From Paraniabella defluvii (GTDB lineage: Bacteria; Bacteroidota; Bacteroidia; Chitinophagales; Chitinophagaceae), in the NCBI GenBank assembly GCA_019316985.1, contig CP079215.1:5766001-5830000 (forward strand): 64,000 nt of DNA, given 5' to 3'. Position numbers and translations under genes: made by a program. Every line of letters starts with the position of its first letter. The first letter of the stretch is position 1. Positions 31,638 through 43,255 of the stretch are shown one piece after another. Below the pieces are notes generated by a model. The model saw only the letters and a program-made list of their open reading frames with translations, did no database searches and was not told the origin of the DNA.

Positions 31638-32383
31638 ATGACAGATCCGACACAACGCTTCTCCAACCGCGTTGCAGATTATATAAAATACCGGCCAAAG
31701 TATCCCAAAGAGGTTATCGATATATTAAAAATGACATTGGTTTAAGCCCGGCCAACGTGGTGGCAGACATAGGTGCCGGTACCGGTTTTTTAACAGAGCT
31801 GTTTTTGCACCATGGCAATTTAACTTATGCTGTGGAACCGAATGAAGCTATGCGCCAGGCCTGTAACCATCTGTATGGCGCGGATGCCCGTTTAAAAATT
31901 GTTGACGGCTCGGCGGAAATGACACAACTGGAAGACCAGGGTATTGATATAATAGCAGCAGGAACAGCCTTTCACTGGTTTGATCCGGTAGCAGCTAAAA
32001 AGAGTTTGCCCGCATTCTTAACCTGGCGGCCATATCCTGTTAATATGGAATGTACGAAAAGACGACGCCTCCTTTACTGCCGGTTATGAAGCCATCCTCT
32101 ACCGCCACATTCCGGAGTATAGAACGGCTCAACATCGCAAATTCGATATAGAAGCCATCCGGTCTTTTTTCATCCGCGCACGATGAAGAAGCAGGTACTG
32201 GCTAACAGCCAGCTGTTGGATTGGGAAGGCTTTAAAGGCAGGGCGCTTTCGTCATCGTTTATGCCTCGGCAAGGTGGTTTACACAACGAAGTACTGCTCG
32301 CCATGAAGGACCTGTTTAACCGGCACCAGGAAAATGGAAAAGTGCAGTTTCAATACGACACCCTTATGTATTACACTTTGTGA
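31638..32383 (+). CDS. Class I SAM-dependent methyltransferase (frameshifted read)
   Basis: Cytoplasmic small-molecule methyltransferase of about 248 residues. The start MTDPTQRFSNRVADYIKYRP is characteristic of a UbiE/YcgJ-like subfamily; motif I reads VADIGAGTGFLTELFL near residue 42, followed by YAVEPNEAMRQAC and IIAAGTAFHWFDPVAAK. Frame changes lie near 31730, 32010 and 32180; the C-terminus reads VQFQYDTLMYYTL. The ATG at 31638 is chosen over that at 31634 because only it is in frame with the family N-terminus. Substrate unknown. Confidence 0.85.
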
Positions 32384-32435
32384 TAATACCAGTGGTAATA
32401 CTATTAAATACTTATACTACTAACAAACTGATTTC

Positions 32436-33772
32436 ATGTACCTATCTTATAAAACTGAAGCCAGGAACACTTTAAAACTGGCGCTTCCTATTATTTTTGG
32501 CGAACTGGCTCAAATGAGCCTTCACCTGATCGATACAGCTATGATCGGCTACACGGGCTATAAGCAACTGGCTGCAGCAGCTTGTTTTAAATGTAATCAA
32601 CATTCCTTTCATTTTCGGTATCGGCGTTACCATCTCTGTCGCGCAAATGGTATCCCTGGCCCATGGCAAATTCGATAAGCAACTCGTGTCTCACTACTTT
32701 TACAACGGCTTTTGGCTTTGTGCCGTTTTTGGCGTATTAATATCCCTGGGATTATTTTTCGGGCGCGATATATTGCTGCATCTCAAGCAGGATCCTGAAG
32801 TGGTAAACCTGGCCATGCCTTTTATGACGCTAATGAGCTTCTCCATTATTCCCATGGTATTATTTATGACCCTGAAACAATTTGCCGATGGGTTACAGTA
32901 CACTAAAACAGCAATGGCCTTATCTATAGCAGCGATACCATTAAACGTATTCCTGAACTGGCTGCTGATCTACGGCAACTGGGGCTTTCCCAGGCTGGAG
33001 CTGATAGGCGCCGGTTATGCCACGCTGATTACCCGTGTTACCATCTTTGTTTTGCTGGGTATTGTGATACTCAATCACAAAGTTTTTAAAAAATATATGG
33101 CCGTTTCCAAAACCCAGTGGAAGATCAAAAAAACACGCTCCTACAGCTTTTAAAAATAGGTATTCCCAGCAGCTTACAAATAGGCATGGAAGCCGGCGCT
33201 TTTGCGGTGTCTGGTATTTTGGTAGGTACCATAGGCGCTGCCGAGCAGGCCGCCCACCAGATTGCCTTAAGCTCTGCTGCCTTTGCCTTTATGGTGTCCC
33301 TGGGCTTATCGCAGGCCGGCTCTATCAGGGTAAGTCACGCGTTTGGCAGTACCAACTGGCAAAGAATATCGGTAATTGGTAAGAGTACGATTCTGTTAGC
33401 CTTGGTATACGGAGCTGTTTGCTGTGTGCTGTTTGCATTATTCAGGCAACAATTGCCACTGCTTTTTAACCATGAAGAAAAAGTAATTAATATCGCAGCT
33501 GCCTTATTACTGTTTGCTGCCGCCTTCCAGATACCCGATGCAATACAAGCCACCAGCGCGGGGCTGTTAAGGGGTATTAAAGACGTAAATGTTCCTACCC
33601 TTTTTATTTTTATCGCTTACTGGGTATTGGGCATCCGCTGGGCTACCTTGCGGCGTTTCATTTTGGAATGGCCGAGAAAGGTATATGGATAGGCTTTATT
33701 AGTGGTTTAAGCTTTTCGGCTGTTTTTCTTACCATCCGCTTTTTGAAGAAGACAAGACAACATTTATCATAG
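32436..33772 (+). CDS. MATE family efflux transporter (frameshifted read)
   Basis: Second inner-membrane MATE exporter, about 445 residues, of the NorM-like branch. The first helix contains LKLALPIIFGELAQMSLHLI and DTAMIGYTG; VAQMVSLAHGK follows; the second half begins LKIGIPSSLQIGMEAGAFA and has AHQIALSSAAFAFMVSLGLS. Frame changes lie near 32575, 33125 and 33640; the end is FLKKTRQHLS. It is about 40% or less like the copy at 27202 by eye and is probably not a recent duplicate. A terminator follows the stop. Confidence 0.9.
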
Positions 33773-33787
33773 TGCAGGAAAATACAG

Positions 33788-33814
33788 ATCCCCGCGTATG
33801 CCGGGGATTTTTGT
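33788..33814 (+). terminator. Intrinsic terminator after the MATE gene
   Basis: ATCCCCG (33788-33794) and CGGGGAT (33802-33808) form a seven-pair GC-rich stem around a seven-base loop, followed by TTTTTG. It stops transcription of the MATE gene before the convergent antiporter gene. Confidence 0.8.
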
Positions 33815-33822
33815 TAAGCTGT

Positions 33823-35401
33823 CTAAATAATTTTAAGCCTTTCTTCCTCCAGGTCTATCTGATATAATTGCTGACGAATGATGTCTTCGTCTATCGATGG
33901 ATCTTTATTCAGCTGCGTAAGGTACTGCCGCTGGCATTCCAGTAATTCAACAAAAAGTGCTTTGGTCTTCTCATTCATCCAGCTATCGTCTGATGCTTTG
34001 GCCCTATCCTCCCATTGCTTTAATATCTTTTCAATACCTGCATGGCCATTTAAATCGCTTTCGTAACGACTCTTTAAAACCTCGTACACATGCTGTTTCA
34101 ACCCGTGCTTCATTTTCCGGCGTGTTTCTTCTTCGGCTTCTTCGTTAAAAATACCGTCGAAAAGATGAGTTCGTTCTATAATAATGGGCAATGTAAGTCC
34201 CTGAACCAGCAATGTTAGTAAAATAGCTACAAAAGTGATAAACAATATAAGGTCCCTGTGCGGGAAAAATAACCCACTGTCTAAAGTAACAGGTATCGAC
34301 AGAGCAGCGGCCAGCGACACTACGCCGCGCATACCCGTCCAGCCCAATAGCAATGGCATTAAATATCGTCTCTTCCAGTTGGTCACATGGGGTATTGCCC
34401 GTCTCCTGAAAATAAGCGTGGCTACCAGAGCGGCATAGCTGCTGATCATTCGGGAAACGATCAGCACTACAGTTACCAATACACCATAACCTATGGCAGT
34501 GTTTAAAGGAATTCCCTTGGAGCGAATGCCATCCACAATCTCGGGCAGCTCCAATCCTATTATTAAAAAAACTATACCGTTTAAAATAAAAACAAAGCTC
34601 TCCCATACGCTGTACCCCTGATGCGGCTGGCGCTGTTGAGGAAAACCAGCCGTTTGGAAGACATATACAGTCCACCTATTACTACCGCTAATACGCCTGA
34701 ACTATGTAGCTGCTCGGCTATCCAATACATAAAATAAGGCTCTATCAGTGTGAGCGCAATATCAGAAGGCGCATCCGTTGGCAACCGTTTATGCGCCTGT
34801 ACAAAGATCCATGCCAGCAATAAACCAATACCTGCGCCCCCAACTACCATCCATAAAAACTCAGGGCAGCATCCTGCCAGATAAATTGTCCCGTACCTAC
34901 GGCAACTAAAGCAAACCGGAAAATGATCAGGGATGAGGCATCATTCAATAAACTTTCCCCTTCCAACACAGCTGACGTTGACCGGGGATCTTTACGAATT
35001 TCGTAATAGCCGCTGTACTTACCGCGTCGGGAGGCGACACGATACCGCCTAATAAGAAGCCTAACGCAATCGTAAATCCTGGTATAAAATGATTGGCAAC
35101 AACAGCTACCGACATGGCGGTAAAGAATACTACCAGAAAAGCAAAGCTGGTGATAATACGATACCATTTACGCATTTCTTTAAAAGAAATACTCCAGGAT
35201 GCCTCAAACAACAAGGGCGGTAAAAAATAAAAAGATCAGGTCGGGGTTGATCTTCACTACCGGCAGGCCGGGTATAAAGCTCACCAGTAACCCTGCCACC
35301 ACCAATAAAATGGGGTAGGCAATTCGCAGTTTTGTGGCCCACATCTGCAATAACACGATCGCCGCTATCATTGCCAGAAGAAAAGGTAACAGACTATGCA
35401 T
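33823..35401 (-). CDS. CPA1-type Na+/H+ antiporter (frameshifted read)
   Basis: Inner-membrane cation/proton antiporter of about 526 residues. The start MHSLLPFLLAMIAAIVLLQM is used because the 13 residues before it are polar and lack family support. Core signatures are LGFLLGGIVSPPDAVSTAAI and LEGESLLNDASSLIIFRFAL (the ND pair), and LGWTGMRGVVSLAAALSIP in a later helix. A charged cytoplasmic C-terminal tail of about 130 residues follows (KHGLKQHVYEVLKSRYES). Frame changes lie near 35210, 34965, 34855 and 34590. Role in pH and sodium homeostasis. Confidence 0.92.
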
Positions 35402-35502
35402 CCGTATATTTAATTTATTAATTGCGTTGAAGGTGTGCACCTCCGCACAGCATTCCTACCGAACCAAAGGCGCAACCAGGGCAACAATTTTTTCGTAACC
35501 AA

Positions 35503-35867
35503 TCAGCTCAATTCTTCTTTTCTGAATGCCACTATCCCCTGATCAATTGTAAGGGCAGTGGCTTGTCGTTGGGAAATTGAATAGCCGACTTCGATACTTT
35601 CAGCCCTTTCAGGTCCGCCTCAAACCGCTGTAACAAAGCCTGGCTCCAGGGACTGGACAAGGTAAGATGTTTGGCAAATGCCGCGTAATAGATCAGAAAT
35701 TTTTTCCCTATCTTAAATGCAGGTATCTGGTAACTGATTACTTCCTCTGCCTCCGGAGCTATTTTTTTAATAATACTCCTAACCTGCTGTAATCTTTGCT
35801 GCATCTCGCCGGGAAAAGCACTATGGTATTCATCGATGTTCTGGTAATCGGTTTTCGCCATTTGCAA
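35503..35867 (-). CDS. DUF1801 / YdhG-like protein (frameshifted at C-terminus)
   Basis: Small cytoplasmic protein of about 120 residues. It matches the DUF1801 (YdhG/CyaY-like) family: DEYHSAFPGEMQQRLQQVRS, IIKKIAPEAEEVISYQIPAF and SAIQFPNDKPLPLQLI. Frame is lost near 35553 in GGGG; correction gives IVAFRKEELS and a stop at 35503, which is the usual end of the family. Relatives have been proposed as iron chaperones, but that is not shown here. It stands alone. Confidence 0.85.
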
Positions 35868-35975
35868 AGGTTTAATTGAAATGCAATTATATTATTTTTT
35901 TGTATATCATCAGCTGCTCATCAATTTTACAGTAGGCGCCAGCGTTATAATCGCCTTATATTTTACAAAATGCCC

Positions 35976-37106
35976 CTATCCTTCGTCGCTTACGTTTTTC
36001 AACACCATTAAAAGACTGTAGGCCCCTTTACTACCAGCAGTTGTTGAGCCAGGTCGGCCGGGGAAAGAATTGCCGTATAGCCCAGCTCTGTAATCCCGGT
36101 TTGCACTTCCCGTATTTCAAATTGGTTTCTACCCTTTGCTATAAACACATATTCTTTATTATCGAATCTAACAACCGCGTCTTCCGGCAGTGCATAGACT
36201 GTTGCCGCATTCGTCTCAATCTCCGCACTCATAAACATTCCGGGCAAAAGTGCCTTATCATAATGATCAAAATGGCCGTGCACTTCCACCGTTCGCTCCC
36301 CGAAAGATTCTGGTTGATCAGCCTGATAGTGCAGTTATATTTTTACCGGGATCAATATTGGTATAAGCTACCAGCTTTTGCCCGATGAAAAGCCGGTGCA
36401 CATCTTTTTCGAATACAGTAAGTGACAAGTGAACACCGCTGGGGTTAACCAGTTCAAATAAAACATCTTCAGGTCTTACATACTTCCCTATGTTCACATT
36501 TACCGAAGCCACAAAACCATTGATAGGCGATAGTACACGAATGCTTTTAGAAATATTGTCCGGGTTAATGCCATCAGGGTTCAGGCCGATCAATGATAGC
36601 TTCTGGGCTAATGAGCGTACCAATACGTTTTGCGTTTGATAAGCTGCTTTCGCCTGCTCATATACTTTATCGCTTGCTGCCTTACTTTGATTCAGGTCTT
36701 TTTGCCGGTTGTATTCGCTTTCATTAAATGCCAGTTGAGCTTTCGCTGTCAGGTAGTCCTGCTGCAATTGTATATACTGCGGATCTTCAATAACGGCAAG
36801 CACCTGTCCTTTGCTCACAGGCATACCGGGCAGTAACCGCGTGGACCTGATATATCCCCCAACGGTACGCCGACGGATATCCTGTTTGCCGGCGGTACAT
36901 CTATTTTCCCGTTTACCTTCAATATCGATGAGATATTCTTAGTCTCTAATTTCCCTGTAACAATGCCCGCATTCTTTAATTGAGCATCTGTAAGTACAAC
37001 TATATTTTCCTGTTTCACTGAAGGAGGCTCTTCTTGCGCCGTCTTTTTTTTCGGTGCAGGAAAAAAGAGTAAAAATGGCTGAAATGAATAAAGCAATTTT
37101 CTTCAT
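35976..37106 (-). CDS. RND efflux periplasmic adaptor, CusB/CzcB-like lipoprotein (frameshifted read)
   Basis: Periplasmic adaptor linking the inner-membrane pump to the outer-membrane channel, about 376 residues. Lipid-anchored: MKKIALFISAIFTLFSCTEK with Cys at residue 17. Then LKNAGIVTGKLETKNISS, the biotinyl-like half VLSPINGFVASVNVNIGKYV, the alpha-hairpin around QQDYLTAKAQLAFNESEYNR, and the beta-barrel TVFEKDVHRLFIGQKLV. The C-terminus is LLVVKGAYSLLMVLKNV after restoring one G at 36019-36022, stopping at 35976. Other frame changes lie near 37045, 36830 and 36310. The CusA-TolC gene is 36 bases upstream. Confidence 0.9.
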
Positions 37107-37142
37107 TGATATAATTTTATGGGCTTATACGAAAGCCCGGTC

Positions 37143-40100
37143 TTATAAATTGTTAGCGGTAAAATAGTTAAGGTCTGCCACCGCGTTGGCGAGATGATAC
37201 AGCACCTCTGCATAATCACTTTGAACAGAAACGGCCTGGTTAACCAGCATTACCCATTCGAGGTAATTAATATCTCCATTGGAGAACTGTTGATTTGCAG
37301 TTGCCGTAATAGCCTCTGCGTTCTTCAAAGCGGTTGTTTCATAATACCGTTTACCACTCATGTACTTCTGATAACGGGCAAAAGCCGCCTGGTAATCACT
37401 TATAAAAGCCTTTACAGATGCTGCGTATTCCTGCTTACTCAACCGCTCATTCAATCTTGCCGCATGGATCCTGGCTTTTTGTGCGCTGTTAAAAATGGGG
37501 ATACCCAGCCCTGCCTGCCACCGAATGAAAGCGAAGAGCGTTATTGTACTCCTTATTATCTGCCCCGTTACCTTTCATACTCATACTGTTGTAACCCAAT
37601 ATTAAATCAGGCAACAGCTTGGCTTTTTCAGCTTCTGTTACCGCACTGGCTGTTGCCTGTTGCTGCCTGAGGTATAATAATGCCGGGTGCCGGGTCAAAA
37701 TAGCGGTATCATTCACATCAATAAAAGCCGGTGTTATTTCCTGTGCTACAGGAACGAATTCTGTGGTTGAATTAAGTAAAAGCCGGAATTGAATCTTAGC
37801 CAGTTCCTGCTCCTGCATTAGCTGTGTTAACTGCAGCGCTATCTGCCCCGTTGATTTTCCGCCGTCTTTTGCTCCAGCAAATTCGACTCGCCCTTATTGA
37901 AACGCAGGTTAGCTTTTGCTAAAAAGGCTGAAAACAAGGTATCTGTTCGCTCCAGTATCTTTTTCTTTGCTTCCAGGTAAAGCAGCTGGCCGTATAGCTG
38001 TGTTACCTGCTTTTTTAATAAAGCCTCATTCACTCCTATATTCAAAACACTGCTCTCCCACTCTTTGATAAGCAACGCCTTTTGCGAGCGGTGCACCTGG
38101 GGGAAACTGAGGGTTTGATTCAACCCTATCCTGGCATCGGGATATATGCTGTTTATTTGACCATACTCGGCTACAACATTTGTAGGAGCCACTACCTTGC
38201 CCGAGCGGGTCAGTACCTGATGATACTCCGATCGCAGCTTTTGATTATTAATATTCAGATTATTGGCCAATGCTGTATCGATAGCACCCTGCAAACTAAG
38301 AGGCACCTGTGCCACAGCTGGCGGTACATTTAATGATGCCGCAACAATAATAGGAACGATGATATTTTTTTGGAAAAGCCCTGTTTATTCTGAAACATAA
38401 TGTATAAAACAGGCAAAACAAAAAGGGTTAAGAAAGTAGCCACCAATAAACCGCCGATGACTACCGTTGCAAGAGGACGCTGCACTTCGGCCCCCTCACC
38501 GGTACTTATCGCCATCGGCAAAAGCCCAGCGATGCAACAAAGGCTGTCATTAATACCGGCCTTAAACGAATTTTAGTGCCCTGTATAACAATACGTGAAA
38601 GATCTTTCATTTTTTCTTCTGTTTTTAGCCGGTTAAACTCTGCAACCAATACAATCCCGTTTAATACGGCTACACCAAACAGCGCAATAAATCCTACGCC
38701 CGCGCTGATGCTGAAAGGAATGCCCCGGATGCTCAAAGCGATGACACCTCCGATAGCGGAGAGCGGGATGGCGGTATAAATCAGCAATCCCTGCTTTACC
38801 GACCGGAAAGCAAAGAACAGCATCAGGAAAATGAGCAATAAGGAAACCGGTACTGTTACATACAATCTTTTTTCGCTGCTTCCAGGTTCTCAAAAGCGCC
38901 GCCGTAAGTAATATAATAACCTGCCGGTAATTTTATTTGCCGCACTACTTTTTGCTGCAGCTCTTCTACGGTACTTTGTATGTCCCGGCCTCTTACATTG
39001 AAGCCTACAATAATCCTCCGCTGAGAATTTTCGCGTTGAATCTGGTTGTACCCGTCTACGATATCAATATCGGCCAGGGTTCTTAAAGGGATCTGCATAC
39101 CCTGTGGCGTAGCAACCAGCAGGTTTTGTACATCTGCCAGGTTCTTCCTGCTCTCGCCCGATAAACGAACCACCAGGTCGAAGCGTTTTCTCCTTCGTAC
39201 ACCAAACCGCTGCTCTGGCCTGCAAACGCCGCATTGATCACATTATTTACATCACTTATATTCATCCCATACTGGGCTATAGCCGAACGGTTGTATTGAA
39301 TTAATATCTGCGGCATACCGGTGATAGCTTCAACATATAAAGCGCTGCTTCCATCCACACTGTTGGCAACATGACCCAGCCTGGCTGCATAATGCGCCAG
39401 CGTATCGAGGTTTTCACCAAATATTTTACACACCACATCCTGCCGGGCTCCGGAGATCAGCTCGTTAAAACGCATTGCCACGGGGTACTGAAAACCAAAA
39501 GTGACACCGGGTATCTCTTTCAGCGCTTCCGTCATTTTTGCCTCCATTTCCGCGTAAGTTTTAGCGGAAGTCCACACTCTCCTATCTTTCAGAACAATAA
39601 TCATATCCGAAACATCGATAGGCAGCGGTTCGGCGGGCACTTCGCTGGTACCGGTTTTAACCACCACCTTTTCAACCTCCGGGAATCTTTCCCTTATAAT
39701 CTTTGAAGCTTTTGACACCGCTTCTATGGATACATTAATATTGCTGCCTGGCAATACCCGGGTCTCTACAGCATAGTCACCTTCCGGAAGTGAAGGAATG
39801 AACTCGCCTCCCATGCGGGTCAGCAAAACTATCGCCAATGTAAAAAGAGCTGATACGGTTATAATGATGGGCTTTTGCAAACGCAGGGCTTTTATCAAAT
39901 AGCGTTGATAAAAACGCTCCAGTCGGTTCATCATACAGTCGGACCAGTTTTTTTGTGTGTTATCTTTTTACTCAGGAACAGCGTACTCATCATAGGAATA
40001 TAAGTAAGCGAGAGCATAAATGCACCGGCCAACGCAAATGCCACTGTTTGCGCCATAGGTTTAAACATTTTTCCTTCTATACCCTGTAACGTAAATATGG

Positions 40101-41489
40101 GCAGGTACACCATCAAAATAATGATCTGGCCAAAAACTGCGCTGTTCATCATGCGTGAAGCCGAATATTTTACCTCGTGGTCCATTTGCGATTGCGAAAG
40201 CTGGTTGATCCTGGCAAAATGCCTGCTGTGAGTGAGCCGGTGCATAACAGCTTCCACTATGATCACTGCGCCATCCACAATCAAACCGAAATCCAGCGCA
40301 CCCAGGCTCATCAGGTTGCCACTCACACCAAACAGGTTCATCATGATAATCGCAAATAACATGGAGAGCGGTATAACAGAAGCTACCAATAAACCAGCCC
40401 GCAGGTTCCTAAAAACAATACCAGAACAAATACAACGATCAATGCGCCTTCTACCAGGTTTTTACTAACCGTTCCTATAGCATTATTTACCATTTTAGTG
40501 CGATCGAGAAAAGCGTCAATGACCACCCCTTCAGGCAGGGTTTTCTGTATCTGGGCAATCCGTTCTTTTACTCTTTTAATAACCTCGTTACTATTGGCCC
40601 CTTTCAACATTAATACAATCGCTCCCGAAACCTGGGCTTCTCCGTTATAAGTCATTGCTCCGTAACGGGTAGCATTTCCCAGCTTTACTTCCCCACATCT
40701 TTTATCAGAAGTGGTGCCCCGCCGTCCAGGTTTTTAACAACAATATTTTGTATGTCGTCCATACTTCCCACCAATCCCTCACTCCGGATAAATAAAACAC
40801 TGGGGCCTTTTTCAATGTAAGACCCTCCGATATTCTGATTATTCTTTTCCAGGGAAGTAAATACATCACCGATGGTTAATCCGTTAGACGCCAGTCTTTC
40901 GGGGTCTACCGCTATCTCATATTGCTTTAACAGCCCGCCAAAACTGCTTACTTCCGCTACGCCGGGAACACCCAGCAGCTGCCTCCTGACGATCCAGTCC
41001 TGTATGGTACGCAGCTCCACGCATCATACTTATTTTCATATCCTTTTTGGGCCTTACGGCATATTGATAAATTTCTCCCAAACCGGTAGTTACCGGTGCC
41101 AATGCCGGCACACCAAATCCTTTCGGTATTTGGTCCTGTACCTGCTGTAAACGTTCGGTGATCTGCTGCCTTGCCCAATATACATCTATGCCATCGTCAA
41201 ATACAAGGGTTACTACAGACAACCCGAATCGTGAAAAACTACGCAGCTCCTGTAGCCCCGGAATATTACTATTTGCCTGCTCTATCGGAAAGGTGATCAG
41301 CCTTTCTATATCAGTTGCACCCAGAGAGGGAGATACAGTAATTACCTGCACCTGATTATTGGTAATGTCAGGTACCGCATCAATGGGAAGGCGTTTTAAT
41401 TCATACGCGCCATAACCTATTAATGCCGCAATAAACAACCCGATGATCAGCTTATTCTTTATGGAAAACTCTATAATTTTTGTAAGCAT
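37143..41489 (-). CDS. CusA/CzcA-type heavy-metal RND pump fused to a TolC-like outer membrane channel domain (frameshifted read)
   Basis: About 1449 residues. Residues 1-1040 form an RND pump: MLTKIIEFSIKNKLIIGLFI, LPIDAVPDITNNQVQVITV, helix 4 with GALDFGLIVDGAVIIVEAV and HRLTHSRHF, and the CzcA-type end VATFLTLFVLPVLYIMF. The frame then continues through NIIVPIIVAASLNVPPAVAQ into a TolC/CusC domain of about 390 residues: LQGAIDTALANNLNINNQKL, then YLEWVMLVNQAVSVQSDYAE. The junction looks like an internal signal peptide, so cleavage could release the channel. About ten frame changes occur. Similar fusions of about 1450 residues are known in Bacteroidota. Metal specificity unknown, copper or silver likely. 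Confidence 0.88.
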
Positions 41490-41603
41490 ATTTTTTTAGT
41501 TAAGCATTCATACCACACGTACCATTATCAAAATGCTACGATGCGTTTTAACCGGCAAAACATGGCTGTTTCGCCTCAACAGTAATAAATAATAAATGAT
41601 TAA

Positions 41604-41987
41604 CTAAGCCCTGGGAGGTTGCCAGATATTATCGAGGTAGGCAGAAGAATGAAATTGCCGGGGTTGCAGAGCTTTTTGCTTTTCAACATAGGCAAAAGGC
41701 GGCCTGCTTAAAGAAAAACCGGCGTAAGGCTCGATGCTTACCACCTGTAATATAGAGTGATCTACCGACTTTAAAGGCAGCCTTTGGTGATCTCCATGTT
41801 CATCATCGGGGTGATTGATCTCGGCGGCGTAATGCACCGCCATAAAATCAAGGAAAGAAGTGTTGTTATCCCAGATAACGTGTTCATTGTAGTGATGGAT
41901 CAAGCGGGGCAACCTGAGCAACTCGCCGAATAAAGTATTGGCGATCAGGATAAGCAAGAGGAAAAATATTGCCACAAGAGATCTCAC
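41604..41987 (-). CDS. Small exported protein at the head of the metal efflux operon
   Basis: Protein of 127 residues, intact. A hydrophobic N-terminus (MRSLVAIFFLLLILIANTLF) is a signal peptide or anchor. The mature part has many His and acidic residues: RLIHHYNEHVIWDNN near residue 28, and HYAAEINHPDDEHGDHQRL near residue 52. It lies 115 bases upstream of the CusA-TolC gene on the same strand. Small histidine-rich exported proteins are found at this position in related operons. A periplasmic metal-binding role is inferred only from composition and place. Confidence 0.7.
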   Translation of the reverse strand: MRSLVAIFFLLLILIANTLFGELLRLPRLIHHYNEHVIWDNNTSFLDFMAVHYAAEINHPDDEHGDHQRLPLKSVDHSILQVVSIEPYAGFSLSRPPFAYVEKQKALQPRQFHSSAYLDNIWQPPRA

Positions 41988-42273
41988 GCCTGCGAAAGTA
42001 AAGAACTATGCATAAAAAACAGGCTTAAAAATATTTTTTGACCGGTAAATGCTATTGATCCGCTGTTTTTTAGCAGACATTGCAGATATCAACTAAGTAT
42101 CATCAATCCAAGTATTTCCGGTTTTACAAATACTTACTGCGTACTCCACTCATACATGAAATTGCAGCGTTCTTTATTTTTTAGAATCAATGCCACAAAA
42201 ATGCAGGAGGCTATGCTGCGTCGCTTCCCGATTGCAACAGCATAATTTACTGCAATCCGGGCCGGCTTTTTCT
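41988..42273. other. Intergenic region upstream of the metal efflux operon
   Basis: This stretch of about 290 bases holds no credible gene. It has a pair of overlapping inverted repeats at 42213-42261, described separately, and T/A-rich sequence near 42010-42120 in which the efflux operon promoter should lie. I see no exact TAnnTTTG box on the minus strand within 60 bases of the 41987 start. Confidence 0.4.
42213..42261. repeat. Two interlocking inverted repeats
   Basis: TATGCTG (42213-42219) pairs with CAGCATA (42237-42243). CCCGATTGCA (42227-42236) pairs with TGCAATCCGGG (42251-42261) with one bulged C. The arms alternate, so the two helices could form a pseudoknot or two exclusive hairpins. 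Function unknown; may be a dispersed element. Confidence 0.4.
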
Positions 42274-42305
42274 AAAAAAAGGGGCCGACCTTTACGGCTG
42301 GCCCC
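42274..42305 (-). terminator. Intrinsic terminator of the mscS-like gene
   Basis: On the minus strand GGGGCCAGCC (42305-42296), a five-base GTAAA loop and GGTCGGCCCC form a strong stem with one or two mismatches, followed by seven T (42280-42274). It starts 23 bases after the stop of the channel gene. Confidence 0.85.
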
Positions 42306-42327
42306 GGTGAATATATACGGTGTGCAT

Positions 42328-43162
42328 TTATTTCTGTATTAATACCCTGTGCGGTACGGGTCCCTGAACGCCGTTGGCATCCCAGGCATTTTTAACCAGC
42401 TCCTGAACACCAAAATACACATCCCAATAATCGGGCTGAGTGGTATAAGGACGAATAGCCAGTGTTACCATGCCATCGCCAATTTTCAGCACACTTACTT
42501 CGGGCGTTGGTGTATCTAATACTTTAGGATGCTGCTTCATTGCAGCAATGGCAACCTCCCTTGCTTTGGCAATCTCCATATCGGGTGCAATGGCCATTGT
42601 CAGATCAACCCTCAGGTTTCCGTGAGATGTATAATTAACAATAGTGCCTGTTGAAAGCGGGCCGTTAGGCAGGATAGCCGTTTTATTGTCAGCCGTAAGA
42701 ATAATCGTATTAAAAATGCCCTGCTCCAGTACCACCCCGGTCTGACCCTGGGCTTCAATCATATCCCCACTTTAAACGGCTTGAATAGCAGCATCATTAC
42801 ACCACCTGCAAAATTGCCTAATGAGCCATTGAGTGCAGCTCCTACGGCCAGGCCGGCGCCTGCCAGTAATGCTGCAAAAGCGGTGATCTTTACGCCGATC
42901 ATCTCAAATACGGAAAGCAGCAGCAGCACGGTAAGCGCCACCCTTATTAAAGACGATAAAAAGTGCGTAAAGAAGCATCGTAGTTCCGTTTTTGAAAAAC
43001 CTTGTTTAGTAATCCGGTCAGCTTTTTAATAATCCAGGAGCCAATAATATAAACTAAGATGGCCCCGACCAGTTTAGGCGCATATTCTATGGCCATTTCT
43101 TTAGCCTTTACAGCAAAATAAGAAGCCTGGTTGGTAACTGTTTCAATTTGAAGTAATGTCAT
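42328..43162 (-). CDS. MscS-type small-conductance mechanosensitive channel (frameshifted read)
   Basis: Inner-membrane tension-gated channel of about 279 residues, close to the family's usual size. The N-terminus carries two helices (YAPKLVGAILVYIIGSWIIK). The pore helix TM3 reads FAALLAGAGLAVGAALNGSL then GNFAGGVMMLLFKPF; the beta domain has GQTGVVLEQGIFNTIILTAD and ILPNGPLSTGTIVNYTSHG. Frame changes near 42945 and 42762 join three parts. It protects against hypo-osmotic shock. It stands alone, with its own terminator. Confidence 0.93.
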
Positions 43163-43255
43163 TGATTGGAGTTTATGGGGTGAAAGTTAAAAGCTTCCTG
43201 CAGCTGTTTTATTAACTTTCGACGAGTGCCCCCATTTCAATGCCGGTTCCCACCA

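Noticed and set aside
37839..38333. Separate TolC-like gene with its own start near 38315
   Set aside because: There is no stop between the pump and channel after allowing for indels, the join reads as a signal-like stretch, and fused proteins of this size are known in the phylum.
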